Source: Sinonovacula constricta
Lineage: Eukaryota > Mollusca > Bivalvia > Cardiida > Solecurtidae
Direction of reading: 5' to 3'
DNA length: 64,000 nt
Assembly (NCBI GenBank): GCA_007844125.1
Contig: CM017560.1
Coordinates: forward strand, 986,401 to 1,050,400
The notes beneath the pieces are model-generated. The model worked only from the letters and a program-made list of their open reading frames with translations, made no database searches and had not been told where the DNA came from. Both the position numbers and the translations under genes were made by a program. Position 1 is the first letter of the stretch, and every line of letters begins with the position of its first letter. Shown one piece after another: positions 21,330-36,500 of the stretch.

Positions 21330-21517
21330 TATCAGTGTGTGTCGCCTGTCAACGACTGGTTTTAACTATTGCGGCCCTTAGATACGGCTTGTCCACAGAC
21401 CGCTGTAGGGGAGTAGAGTAATAAAAATAGGCACAGTTTTACCGGAAAGGGATTTTTGAGTTCCGTTGGATTTTTGTCCGTTTCCTGTGATCATCAGACA
21501 ATAGATATACAAAAAAA
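21330..21517 (+). promoter_or_regulatory. Probable promoter and 5' UTR of the plus-strand gene
   Basis: A locally CpG-richer stretch (GTCGCC, GCGGCCC, ATACGGC, CCGCTG) ends in an ETS-type ACCGGAAAG near 21440, and the first proposed ATG follows at 21518. No TATA box is apparent. Inferred from composition and position only. Confidence 0.4.
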
Positions 21518-21551
21518 ATGTCTTCGACAGCTCAGGCTCTAAATTGGAATA
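21518..21551 (+). CDS. Exon 1 of the plus-strand gene (proposed)
   Basis: The ATG encodes MSSTAQALNWN, then one base of the next codon, then a strong GTATGT donor. Phase 1 fits the exon at 38729. The call rests on splice phase and the promoter-like upstream context. At 34 bases it could be a coincidence. Confidence 0.5.
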
Positions 21552-24500
21552 GTATGTATATATAATTTTTGTTTTTACTTTTTATTTTTATTACTTAGTA
21601 CATGGTCACTTGTATATTAGCTTAGATATTGTTGTTAATATATACAGAAGTTGTGTTTTGTATATTTCTTATATTTAATGCTATAGAAGGATATTTTGTC
21701 CATTTACATTAGTTATATGAATATATTGTTCATAAAAAAGTATAGTTTTTGTCATTTTAGTAAGTTAGTTTTTTATTATACCAGTATATACTCTCACAGC
21801 TAGATGTGATTATAGGTAAAACAACATATAAATATTTGGTTTTATTTTTTAAATTTTATAAACCCTTCATTGAATTGGCTAATTGAGGTTTAAAATTATT
21901 TATTGGAGATAAGTTTAAGCCAGTCCAATGTAAATGTTTTTACAATTATAGGGACCATGTTGTGCACAGTTTCCTATTGATTTTCATGGGATAAAGGGAA
22001 AGGTTTTCACCACTGTCACTTGGCAGTGTGAAAATGGCTACTCAAATAAACTGGTATCCAAATACCCATTTGTTTATGGTTATTGATCTCTATTAGTCTA
22101 ATAATAGTTGTTAAACTTCTGTGAAAGTTTATGCACCTGTCAGGTGTGACAGCACATGGAACTTCAAACAAACAGGTCTTTGGAGGAACTTAGAAACATA
22201 GAATCATTCTTAAATTTATAAAATATATTACTTAGCTAATTGTTTTAAGTAAAATATTGTTCTTATCTGATTGTCTTTCATTTGTTTTGAAATTAAATAC
22301 CTGAATAGTTTTTTAATATTTAAACTAAATTTTGAAGAAGAAAAATATGTGAGAAAAACTGTAATACAGAAATAGAAAAACATTAATGATCAACTGGTTT
22401 CTAATTTGAGAAGGCAAGAAAAAATTCCAAAATATGGCACACTTTAGTTTTTCCTTTTTATATTGCTTGTTATTAGTGTCATTTTAATGTCTTAATGTAA
22501 ACAAAAGCACTACAGTAATTTCAGTGCTTAAAGAATCTCTGTTTACAAGAAAATGATGTATGTTTCAGATTTTCATACTGAAAGTGTACATTTGTTAATT
22601 ACTGGTAGTATGCATGATTCAAACTGCTGATAAGTGAAGTTACGTGGTTGATGGTTCCTGATAATGACACATGGTATGATAGTCATGTAAGGTGTTCATT
22701 TAGTACTCTGACAGTGAAAGCAGCACTACGTGCAGCATTAGGCCAATATCAAACATGTATAGTCTTCTGTCTCCAGATGACTGAGAGACCATTAGTGAGA
22801 CTTACAACTTTATTTCAGTCTTATTGGAATTCAGGTATCTGGAGAGATGACAAGTTGTAGTAAATTGACACCATGTTGGGTGGTTGGGTACCCCATGGGT
22901 AGAATATGTCGTGTCAGTGTATCTGGGTTGGTAACGCTTAAATTCTTATTGTATCTGGGTTGGTAACGTTTAAATTCTTATTGTATCTGGGTTGGTAACG
23001 CTTAAATTACTCAATGTATCTGGGTTGGTAACGCTTAAATTCTCAGTGTATCTGGGTTGGTAACGCTTAAATTCTCAGTGTATCTGGGTTGGTAACGCTT
23101 AAATTCTCAGTGTATCTGGGTTGGTAACGCTTAAATTACTCAATGTATCTGGGTTGGTAACGCTTAAATTCTCAGTGTATCTGGGTTGGTAACGCTTAAA
23201 TTCTCAGTGTATCTGGGTTGGTAACGCTTAAATTCTCAGTGTATCTGGGTTGGTAACGCTTAAATTCTCAGTGTATCTGGGTTGGTAACGCTTAAATTCT
23301 CAGTGTATCTGGGTTGGTAACGCTTAAATTCTCAGTGTATCTGGGCTGGTAACGCTTAAATTCTCAGTGTATCTGGGTTGGTAACGCTTAAATTCTCAGT
23401 GTATTTGGGTTGGTAACGCTTAAATTCTCAGTGTATCTGGGTTGGTAACGCTTAAATTTCTCAGTGTATCTGGGTTGGTAACACTTAAATTTCTAAGTAC
23501 AAATTGATTATACAAAGCCAAATTGTGTAGATCTGTCTGATCAGGGTCTGCACTATTTGCTGCTCATTCTCAAATAATATACATATATTCCTTTCTATGC
23601 AATTGTAATTGAACAACTAATAATTTGTATGTGTTTAATACACTGTAGCTTGATAAGGGTTAATATTTATTGTCTCTCCACCATGTGACTGAGATAAGAT
23701 CTGCCATGATCAACTAGGCTACACTGATTGTTACCCCCAGCATGTCTGTCATCATCTCATCATCGCACATTTTGCCAGGCAGGCAACAAGGGCCCAAGAT
23801 AAGATTGTTTTCTACCCTGTAAAACACTGTGCAAACTTCAATAAAAATGATATTAAAAAAGATGTGTTAATCATGGCCATGGTAGATTGTTTTCTACTTT
23901 GTAAGAAGAGAATCATTTTCTATAATATATATTTAAAAACAAGGAGTTAATCATCACCAGGAAAGATGATAAGATTAACTGTAGAAATACATATTTTGAT
24001 TTTGATGCAACATTGATGTAAGGCCATGGACAAGTGCAAACAGATTTAATAAGATGAATACACAAAATAGAACTGCAGAAAATAGAAGGAGTAATAAAAG
24101 TTATAAGAGAAAGAATGATGGCAAAAAGAAAGTGACACAAAAAGTTGAAGTAGAAAATGGGAAAATGCAGAGATGCAGGCAGATAATAACAAAGAAAGAA
24201 AGAAGGAGAAAAAATACAAACAATATTTCAATTAGAACTTAAAATAAGTAAGCCAGTTCTGGCAGCCATCTTCCTTACAAGAGATTTTAAGCATACAGGA
24301 TTTTATATAATCCTTTTACATTAACAATACTGATCCACAGATATTTTTCTTTCTATCCAAATACTTCTCCCCAGTGACAAAACCTTTATTTGCTCTCTCT
24401 ATTACTCATTCCTGACAGCAGACTACCTACAGACATTGATTTCACATTGACAAAAACTTTGCAAATATTTGCATTTTACTTTCCCTATTTATACCAAAGG

Positions 24501-27500
24501 GAAGCATTTGAGAGTAGTCCAGCAGATAAATATGTTGTAATTTGAATGTATCTGTTCTGTCTGCCATGTTTGCATTCACCATTTGGAGCAGCCCAATGTG
24601 AATTTAAATATTTAATGGGATTTGGTTGGAGAAAGACTTTCTGTTAGTTTGAATCAGACAAAAATGTTACCAATAGTCCAATTGCTGGTTATATACCAGT
24701 AGGGGGTACAGTATTTTTAATGAAAAAGATTCTCACCTACTACACCACATGTATGTTTCTTTGGGTTTACATTCCATATAGACAATTTATTTTCATGATT
24801 ACATGATATTTTGCAAAAGCTTGTGTTTTTATATTGTTGGTGTTATCCTTTTAGCTTGGGGGTATTGGAAGATTAAAAAGTACCACACCTGGGTAACAAA
24901 ATCTTAACCAGGTCAGCATGCTTATTTAAACTTAGGTAAATAGTGTAGATCTAGACCAGCCAGCTCAAAATTAACATTATTTGCTCCTAAATATACCATG
25001 ATACCTGTCTTTTATTTAAGAATGAGCAAATAATTTAGATTTTAGTATTGGTAATTAATAATGCCGAATAAAGATAAAGAGCCTCGTTTGTGTAAGACAA
25101 CAACTGTAGCTGATAATGTCAGGTCCTTGAGGTGTAGTAGGGAGAGCATCCCCATCAGGAACATTTTTATATTCAAGGGCCAGTCAGACACCAAAGACTA
25201 AGAAAATGGTCGTGGTCTAGCCAGTTTATTCCTATGATGTTGTTTGGGCCAATCGATGGCTTCAAGAGGTTGTATCTAGACTGGTTGGCTTTATAATATG
25301 AAAATAATGTGGCAGAATATTGTATCATGCCTCATGTCTGATCATAACTTATGCTTGTTCTGAAAATGTTTTTACAGGGAAGGCCGCACTTTGTTATGTT
25401 TCACTAAGACATCTGCATAATAACTTATTGTTTGTAACACATCTCTGATTTAGCTACATATATCATGATTGATTGCTTAGAATATAAAGAGATGTTATTT
25501 TCTTGCTACTTATCATGGACCTTGTGAATTTTGTACAGAATTTTAAAGGTGTCATTTTGGACAGGCCACTTTAATATACACATGCAGGGCAATTTGTAAA
25601 AGTACTAACAGTCTATAATGGGGCTCTTCAGTGGGTGTCACTTATTTCAAGTTATTGGACTCTTACCATATGAGTTTAAATCCCTGGTTGGTGCCAGGAC
25701 TCACTGTAGGGAGATCTTCCAGTGTCTGCAGTGTACTGGTGGTTCTACTCAGATGTCTTGTCTTTGATAGCTAGACATTGCTATAATGACCATTACTGCT
25801 TCACTGTGAAAGCAGAACACTATTAATGAATGACATTTTTCAAATCCACTTGTGACAAAGAAGAAAAAGGTGAATTACGATATGGTGTGTTTCTCCCACC
25901 ATCCTCTTGTTATGTCCTGAATCACTTCTTCAATTTTCGAACTTTCAAGATTTATTAGCTCATCTCACTTGACATAAACACAACATGGACTTCAACCAAG
26001 TGGCCTCAGGCAAGTTTTCCCATTCACTAACATTAACATTTAATCCCACCTTTCTTGACTGGATACACCTTTATTGGAAATAAATTTGCTTTTAATAGTG
26101 TTGATATGAAATGAATAGACTTTAATACAGCCTTCAAAGCCCACTTTATTCTTCCGACTAATCCCAAATCTACAAGTGTCCGCACTTGAAGAATGGTTTT
26201 TAACATTTTACATAGGAACTGATCAGACCTTAGCTGAACAAGTAGCTCCGGACTTGCCGGGATCTGTTGTCTAATTAGTATCTGCACTATTTTTTGCCAT
26301 GATAACAACAAATGGACATTGTTTGAATGTGTTTACTTGTTGTTATGAGCATATAGAAGACTTTCTATGAGTTAAGAGCAAATACAGCAGGCTGGGGACA
26401 AGTTGTTCGAACCATGGTAGTGGGGTTGACTGTATGCTCAGGTAGTCTTCCAATATTGAATGTGTTCCTGTTGACATTTGCTATACCATTAAAAGCTTTT
26501 AGGTCTATATTGACTCGTGTGTCTACTTTATTTTATGGAAACACTATTTTGGATGTGTAACTGCAGAACAGTCATTGGGTAGGAGAGGCTTAGGGATTAG
26601 TTTAAATAGAACGGTTATTGGTCAATGAATTATAAGTAGAAAAAGGGGTGCTCAATAGGTAGTGAGCTTGTTGATGGGTGCCCAAATATTTGGGAAGTCA
26701 CTAAGGGCTTTTGCTTTTAGGGTGTATTTTAAAATTGACACCAGAGCATACATCACAAGTTGTGTGCTTTAAATGCTAGGGATGTAAATATATACTTATA
26801 TGGCATTTTCTCTATACTACATGTACTTTAATAATGTGCAAAGTAATCATTATTATACATGTATTTTCTTTGTGTGATTTTCTTTAATTAAGATTTGATT
26901 TCATTTTAATTAGGGTTCATTAGTTTACATTCTTTGCAGCTTTACACTCCAATCAAATTATAAATTACTTTTTTATTCGGAATAAGTTTATAAATTATAA
27001 GTTTTTAGTCTCTAAATCTGCCATGAGGTATTTTTTTTCATTTAACTTAAAATAACCAAGAGGCAAAAGTTGCTGATACTTTCCTTACTATCTATTTGCT
27101 TTTTGTTTGAAAGTCTTTTTTTTTCATATTTCATAAATTATAAACATATTTTTAATACTGAAAACACTTTGAACACACAAGTTAAAGGGAATAGAAAAAT
27201 CAATCCAATATATAATGTGAAATAATCCTTCATCATTATTGGTGTACCCCACTAAAATGGTAGCTCAATATTAAAACATTCAGATCTCAAACCTTTAAAC
27301 AATCCCAAGGACTCTATTGCTCACATTTAAATCAAACTCGACCAATCAGATACTTGAGAATGGTCTCAGTCTGATACTCACATATACCTTAGATAATTAC
27401 CAAACACAGTCTGTGAATGTAACAGGACAGATGTTTTTTATTAATGTACCTTGAGTTAATTGTTCTCTTGCTGAGCTTGTATTTATACAGCTAAGGCAAA

Positions 27501-30500
27501 TACTATAGATCCAGATCAGCCAGCTCCTTGCTCCAGAATCTGCAATATTATAATAATAATAATGTAATAATAATTTAATAATACTTTATGTGTAGATGTA
27601 AGGAGGTAACAAATTATAATAAGTATGTGTTATTAAATAATGTAGCAAGCTAAGGGTTAATGTAAGCTTGCTTACAAGACATTGAGTGGTTCTGCTGTTC
27701 AACTTCTTATAAACTCTTCAGGCTAGAGTGTACATTTTCAGAACCAGTGACACTTAAAAAATCAAACACTTAAAAATGCTAAAAGATTATACCTTATCCT
27801 TCTTCACTTTTCACTTCATTATTAATTGGTTATTTTAATTACAATGTACAGGAAAAGGTTTAAGACCTTTTTTTAAAAAGATGTGTTACAAGAGTTCCTG
27901 ATTCAGACTCCAACAGTGTCCTACAGGATCTGGGTGAACTAGATCTATACTCTGTGCAAAACAAATGTATTTATTTATGAAGCAGGTTAAGAATGAATTT
28001 CATGGCTAACTGTATATTAGATACCTACGGTACTGCCCATTCTTTTAACAGCCCTAACTGCCACAAAGAAGAAAATGTGTCCTTACATTGTATTTAATAA
28101 AGATTCAATAACCCCCTTAAATCCTTTACAATTTTTAATCGAATAAATTGAGGAATTAATTGAATCAATTACTAATTTGATTAAGTGGTAAAATCTCGGT
28201 CACAAAACCAATCCCACCCACAGCTTTGTTTTGCAGCCTCAACAACCTAACAATCCCATATATGGTAAAAGATCATTAACTTTGTTGGTATTTAATTACA
28301 CTATAGCTCTCCAAAAGGTTTTAAAATTGCTTTCTTTTTGTGTGAGAAATTAAAAATCATTGGCATGTGTGCTTTTAATTTGTATTTATGCTCAGGGTTG
28401 ACTTGTGTTTTCATAAATTGAATAAAGTCTTAGGCTCTATATTTATCTGCCATCAGAAGATCATTGCTTATCTGTTGGAGTTGGTAATATAACATATTTC
28501 TTTAGATAAATTAAACATCTTGTTTCCTGTATACATTACACAGACACAATTATGATCTTTATAGCAATGCCCAGCAATTGTGGAGGATGAACCATGGATT
28601 GATATCTGAGCACCTCCACTATCCCACCACTGGCCAGCTAGACATCCTCCCCTAACTTCTTACCCTGACTGGGACTCCAACCCATGCTATAAGATGCTGG
28701 GAAGCAACACGTCAGCAATTTTTAATTGCTTGATTGAGGATGCTGCTACCAAATACACTGTACCTTTATTGAAAATCCACTTAAAAATTGAGTAAATCAT
28801 TATAATTTAAAATTATATCTATGAATATATGAAAGTGAACCTTACTTAAAATGCAGTTGTATGAAATCTACCTATGTTGCAGGTCAATTTTAATGTTCTG
28901 TGTAAATTTATGACTGATTCTAACAAATTGTGTTTGAAACTTACATTCTATGTAACATCTTCATCTTGTGAGGGCACTTGTTAAGGGAAATTGGTTGGAA
29001 AAAAAAGTATCATAAACATTTTAGTGGATGTCTTTTTGGAATTAATTTAATATATGAATAAATATAATAAATTTGGTACAGGTTCATAAGCCAAACAAGG
29101 TACTGCTCTAGTATGGCCAGTGCAAGAATGTTTGTATTAAGCATCATTATTTTTATATATTTGTCTGGGATTGGTCCCATCAGTCTTTATATATACAATA
29201 TATCAGCAGAAATAACACATGATCATCACCGGACCTGGTAGCGCAATCAGTAGAGCGTAGGGTCCAGGTACGGGAGGCCGCAGGTTTGATCCCGGGCCGC
29301 GACATACCAAAGTTGTTAAAACGGTAGTGGTATAGCTCACTTGCTAATGCTCAAGCAAATATAAGGGTAGTTCCACAACTGGTTGGCCCGGTGTCAGGAT
29401 AATGTGACTGGGTGTGGTATCATGCCAGGTGTTCACGACATGCTATACATAGTGAAGGCAGCACTATATCTGCTTCAAGTGGACACCGTCTCCAGATCAC
29501 TGAAATACTGTTGGTGGGACAATAAACCTGATAAACAAACATAACACATGATCAAAAGACTCTACCTTACATAATTAAATGCAAACAATTTGTTTGAAAG
29601 GTTTTTGTTGTTGTTTTTTTTTCAAATTTATTTTGTGCAGTTCCTGAGAACAAGTGCAGATGTGTTTCAAAGAAAACAAATTAGGAACACTGCTTTCCAT
29701 GGACTTCTGTTTTATGCCACTGGATCACTGTCCTAACTGACAAGACCATGTAGAGTCAATGACTGGTAATTCCTTAGCCCTTCATCACATGGGTGCAAGT
29801 CCCGTTAGGGCAAGAACTTTCATGTGGGTGAGGTTTTCTAGCTAACCTGTGGTGTGCCGGTGGTTCTACCCAGCCATAAGTCTGGGGTTTTCTTCCACCA
29901 ATAATTAGCTGGATGTCACCAATATGACCATAATTATGTGAGTGTGATATAACAAAAACATAATTGTGAGCTTTTTCTGATGCCAAATTGAAAGATTTGT
30001 TATTTTCATAAAAACAAAGAAGGAATTTGTTAATTGTTTCCAAGTTGGGAGATTTCTGAAAAAGTGTCAAACACCCTTCATTTTGAAATAATTTTGAACC
30101 TTAACTGTTGGAGTCTCCCCCAAAAAGTGGTATAGTTCACATGTATGGAAAAAAACACAAAAAAACAACACAACCATTATGTAATTACATTTGGATGGTC
30201 TCAAGGTTACCTTTACCTACTTCAATTCAAATAACAAGCAACAACATTAGGATTTTAAGTATTTGAGACAAGGCCAAGGTTTTTTTTCATTAGCAGAATA
30301 AAATTGGTTTTTCAAATGCAAGATATGATTTAACCTTTGGCATTTAACGTAACACAAGAACCTAGTAATTGAAATGAAAAAGAAGTAGCAAATTTAGGTT
30401 GCAGTCTGAGTTTAAACTTATATATTTAACCAATATTGCAACTCTACACCTAGCGACAGTTACCAATCGCACTGGCTTAAATAGTCTGTATGAATGCTTA

Positions 30501-33500
30501 ATCAGATACAAAATGAGAGAAAAACTTACAACCGTCTTGTGAAACTTGAGACAAGACCTCTAAATACCTGTGATTAACAATCGATACCTACCCTTCTGTT
30601 AACGCCAAGATTGCTAACTATGTATTGAAAAGGCTTAGGAAATAGTGTAGCTCCAGATCAGCCAGCTCATGGCAAGAGTTGTCTTTTCATAACCTGCACT
30701 GTTTATTGCTAAGTCTCTACAATATGTCTAAGCCATGGCATGTTAAACCTTAAAGACAAATTATAATCTGTTTGGAATCTTTAACAAAATATAGCATGGT
30801 GAGGGTTTGTTTGTAACTGATCTTCAGGCCCATTGTTTTGATCAATGGCAAATGTTTCTTATCAATAAGCTCCGACTATTTTTCTTATGTTATGACTCGC
30901 TGACTAGGTCTATGAGAGCCGTAACAAAAAAAAGCTCAGTGTTAACACCATGTCATTATAACGACTTACCAACATAAGCTTGTGACAATTGGACACGCTC
31001 TAGCTAACTCATTGTGTCAAGTTACATTGGGAATGTCATGTCGGAATAGGCAAAGTTAAAGTAACTAAACTTTTTGAACTGATTTTCTTAGTTTTCCTTT
31101 ACCATAATAAATGTACCAGTGCTTGTCATATATATTTTTTTCTGACTTATTGTTGGTAGTTGTCAGCGCCTTCTTCAAATTGTATTACTGGTATATCCGC
31201 ATAAAATACTATTAATGTTTGGAACAATTATATTGTATTAAAATCCTTTTAAATTTCTCTTTATTTTGGAACGGAAGGAAATATTTTTCATTTTATACAT
31301 AGATGGATATAATAAATTAACATTTACTGTTCTAGTTATATTACTTTAACAGTGAATATACTTTGTCAGTGTTGTTTATACATGTACTTAATTCTGCAAT
31401 GAAAACAAAAATAAGTCTGCAAACATTGAGAATGTGGGTTTGGTATTATGGGTATTAACACCCTACTCCGGCCGCATGTCAATAATCCTACCTCAGACAT
31501 GTAGGCACTTAGCTTTATTGTAGGTTCTATTAATGGGACTGTCATTCATTTTGCAGCTATTCACCGGAATCAACAGCTGCCTTTAAATGATTGGCCCATA
31601 TAATGTCATTCTTCTTCTTTGTTTTCTGAATGGTTTAAATGTCTTTCATGCACAACATGGACATTGCTTGTAGATTTAATGCCTGTCTATGATGGGTATT
31701 TTCTGGATTGTTGATATTTATTGACAGAGATTTATTCATTCTTATAATGGAATGGCTGTCCTTTGAATGTTTTACAGTGTGTACAAATGATGACTCTACA
31801 ATGTAAGGTTTATTCCATGTCTGGATTAACATTGATCAGATCATACCAAGTGGAATATTCTCATCTGTGAATATAATTAAAAAAAAAAAATTGCCCAAAG
31901 TTAGGCGACTAAAATCGGATAATTGGCCAGACTTAAATGGAGCCCAAAGTTAGGTGACTAAAATCGGATAATCGGCCAGACTTAAATGGAGCCCAAAGTT
32001 AGGCGACTAAAATCGGATAATCGGCCAAACTTAAATGGAGCCCAAAGTTAGGCGACTAAAATCAGATAATCGGCCAGACTTAAATGGAGCCCAAAGTTAG
32101 AAGACTAGAACCAACTATTCAGAGACTTTTTGAAGTTTTTAATCAGTCAGACTTAAACAGGGGTATGAATCTGGTCAACCTTGAGCATAAAATGATTCCG
32201 CATTATGCTTGTATACTTCCAAGCCCTGGACTAAAACATTAAGTTAGAAATAAAACTAAAGGTATACTGAAACAAGTGCATTTAAAACCATGTTTGATTA
32301 TATACTTACGGACAGTGACATACTTAAAACAAACATAAGAAACTTAGTAAGCAAATCCAATCCAATTGGCCAGGTACATGTTTTATACAATCATTAATCT
32401 TACTATTGGGATTGCTTTCTTAATTTTGAACAGAGTTGCCCTGCAAAAAATAGGACATAAATGTTCAAGCATATACATGTAGTAAGGTCAACTTTATACC
32501 ATTAATTTAGCAGAAAAAAAAAAGATAATAGAGCCATTAGCAGCCTTTAAAGTATTTCATTTAATAGTATATTAAGTCTTTATTTTTTAACCTTGGCATT
32601 AATTTGAACAAAAGAAAATGACACATTGACCAAACAAAATGTCCCATTAACTCACAGTTGCAAGGACCAAGTCTTAATGTTGTTAGCAAATGGATTTTAA
32701 ATTGATTTAAATTAATTCATCCAGGCTTTTGAAAGAGTTGGCACTGAATCCTGAATTTGCTAATTGATTTTATGCAAGGTTATTAAGTGGAATATGCATA
32801 AAAGAAATTTGTGAAAGTGGTCTTATTTATGATTTAGAATTTTACGATAAGATTTACTTTTCTTGTTGTCAGTGTTCACAAAGATTAAATATGAGAAAAA
32901 GTAATGACCTAACTTTGCATGGGACAAGGTGGATATAGTATAGATAATCCTAACTGCGCTATTTGTAAATAATCCTTTTGCATTCTTCATTTTTACAGTA
33001 GCTTACAATAATATATACATGAGTAAATAGACCTATGGAGGAAAATGAAAGTGCAGGCCCTGAATAACTCCAGTGGGAGCTGGCTGATCTGGATCAACAC
33101 CAACTGCACAGGCCTGTGAGGATTATGGCTTTGTAGAATTTAAGCTCATGGCATTTTGCATTCTAGTCGTGCCATTTTATTGGTTTGTTCCTATGCACAC
33201 TGACCTAGTCTTCTATAAGTCTGTGGGATAATCTCATGCGTTCATGGCAGGACAGTAAAGGCAGCACTATATCTGCCTTAAGAAGGCTTTGTTTGCATTA
33301 ATAAAAATTAATTTTAGTTGCTTTGGTTATTTATGATAACACTACATAATAGTATGAAACCATCTGTTGATGTAAAAGTTTTAGGTTTCTAATGAAACAT
33401 CAGAAGCGTATTACACATAAAGAATCTACTCAGTTAAGCCTCAACAAGTAATTATTTGTTGTTGGATTCAGAATCTCCCCTAGCAGTCTTTTAGTTTAAG

Positions 33501-36500
33501 ATTGTGTACACTTAATGCAGATATGGTGCTGCCTTCACTGTGTTAGCATGCTATGACACCTGACATGATACAGCACCTAGGCATATCCTGATACCTGATG
33601 GAACTACGCTTATAATTGCTTGTGTACACACAAGAGAGCTAAATGCCATGTCTACCTTTTATTAATATAATATGTAACATTAAGGATTTGAACCTTTCAT
33701 ACCTAGATCCAAATGCTTTGTTGATAGAACTACCAGTTACTTAGATACTAACTGATGTAAAATTATGATAAAAAGTAAAGTCCCCAACTTGTAACAATCT
33801 GCATTCATTCAGTGAATAGCACTTGAGAATAGCAGTATAAGTAGAGGTCCAATTTGGGCAAACAATAGCTTACCCTCTGTACCTGTCACAGTGTATTTGA
33901 AATTGTAACATTTTCCTGTTAAAATCTCCAATCGAAAATTGCCAAAGAGGTCACGGATCACCTCAAGGCATGAATTATAACTCTGACCCTGTAAGGTACA
34001 AATTGACTAGGCTAGTCAAACAGTGAAGATCCAAATCATTAAGCTTAACTTGGTAGGTGTCTGATTAGAATCTGCACTTTTATAGCTATGTCTCTTGCTA
34101 TACATTTTCTCTTCTTTTTAGACATCTGCATGTAGTGTTATAAAATCTGTTTAATTCAGAATTGACATAGGTATATTGCCAAATCTATCAGATCAAGGTT
34201 AAGATTTATTATGAAAGTGTCAGTGGTATCAACAATTGCTCTAAAGCAATGCATACAAATTGTCTTTGATATCTCATTTCTAAAGAACACAAGGTACTGA
34301 AGTAAGTATTGGTGGGTGCTTTCATTATGGCATAATGGTTATTTATGATGATGACAAATCCAATTATCCCATGGTGATTTCTGTTCTTTAATTGGTGTGA
34401 TGTAATGTTAGATAAAGTAAAATTTGATTCTTTTGTAACATGTCCTGGGTAACATTATAAAGGAGTGATATAATTGAATGTATGCAATATATAACTATGT
34501 TACAGTTTATGCTGATATCATTTAAATAAATCATCCAGCAGAGACATAAAGGCAAAAGAAGTTACCAAATTTTAGGTGGGGTCCAAATGGATACTTATTA
34601 TTACAAGTAGCATGTAATTTTTCAAAATGATACTTTCTGATATTTCGTACATTAAACTAGTTTTCTTCCTGTGAAAAAACATTATTATTATGTATTTACA
34701 TATGATAGATTGTGGTAATATTCAAAATTTATTGATTTACTTAAACTTGCTAAATGCTAAGATTTATTTTATTTGAATAATCTTGTAAACTTCCATGATC
34801 TTGATCTGTCAAACATAATGTGTAGTAGACACCTATGCAAGAAGTGTATGTCCAGATCAGCCAGCTGTTGATCAGGTTCTACAATATTTCCTGCCAAGTC
34901 TTCAGCATTTTTTTTGGCATCAAATTATTAATTAACAACTCATTAGTTTAAGTAATTATTCAAATGTATTAGGACTAATTAAAGTTTATTGAGATTATAT
35001 AGACTGACCACTATTTGGCACAATATTTTAAAGTAAAGTGTTAATTGTGCATGCTTTTTTTATTTATTGCAGTAGTTCTATACTATCTTTTTTCTCTTTG
35101 TAAAGGTTGAAAAAAGCCATCAATACCAATCAACAATTATGTCACTTAAATTAGGTGCATGGAGCATGCATTTATTTATACCGGACATTAAAGGTTAATG
35201 TTGTTTATGTTGTTTTAAGATATCATGTTGACCCCTACAAGATTTGTCTATGTTGATCATCACAGTTGAACATTCCTATGATAAAATTGTCTTTCTTGTT
35301 AGTTAATATCTGTTGTATTCCAAACAGTAAGTAGGTCCTTTTAGTTGGAATTCTTGGACTTTATCACCTGTTCTTTTGTAGATATTGCAATTATTCAAAC
35401 AGTTAAATTTCTTACTTTTGCATGAATATAAACTTACAATTCATTTAAATACGTTTAGAGATGTGTTAATTTAAAAAGACAATGGAAGAGTTTGTTGATG
35501 ATAGTTAAGCTAGGTATCAATAGAAAGATAGAGAAAAGTCAACATACACTCCATAGAGCATAAGCATAAAAACCGAGTAAAACAAATGAAAGGACCTACT
35601 TGCATTTAGGGGTTATTTAGGGGAGACAATTCATTCATGTCTCTCATTGCATGACATTGTGTCTGGATGTTTAATTCACAAATGGAATGTATTGAAAATA
35701 GTGTGCAATCATTTTCATGAAATGCTGTTCTATTTTGGTTTAACTGGTTGATTCATTATGCAAGAACATGTCATTGTGGATCAGTTTTCCCAGTTTAAAT
35801 AACTAAATATCAAACAGAGTAATTAATGCATTCAACAGGAATAAAATACAGACAATTAAATTCACAATGAATATATACATTACTGAACTGGACTTAAGTT
35901 GTGATGCTTTTGTGTGTTGTTTCCTGCATATTACTAGTTGTTAAGAAATATGCAATTTTCGATGAACAAATTTTTCCATTGTCTATTTGAACCTAATTTA
36001 CTAACAAAATGCCAGTGCCAGATACACAAACCTCAGGTCCAGACAGACTCAAACTAAAGCATCTTACAGAGACCAGGATACTGCTAGGAGCAAGTTTATA
36101 TTTGTCAGCAATTCACTTATCTCTTCAGTTTAACTCATCCTTCCTGAGTCTTTTGTTAAAAGTAAAAGTATGAAGTCAACAGAGGCAGATGCGGTCAGAA
36201 AACAACAGTTTCTAGAAGTAATAGGCTCCAAAAATAAAGTTACCATTACAAACCTTGCAACTACATCAGCATAGACTGTTTAACAGATGATGTGGCATAC
36301 CAAAGCCTCTCCAACTTTTACCCTCCATCCACAGCTGCTGGACCTTAATTCTCTGTACCTAAGGCCTCTAGGTAATTAATTAACTATCACTGTCATAAGG
36401 ACTATTATTTTTTTTTCAATCTGGCCTGTTTAATATTTTGGGATTTAAAGATAACCCTTATCATGCTACATTTATTTAACATGCAAGCCAAATGTAAAAT

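Noticed and set aside
22914..23494. CRISPR-like appearance of regular 32-bp repeats
   Set aside because: Units are contiguous with no unique spacers, and the window is plainly eukaryotic.
26033..26311. 92-codon minus-strand frame
   Set aside because: Overlaps a palindromic-element copy and lacks recognisable motifs or splice sites in a large intron.
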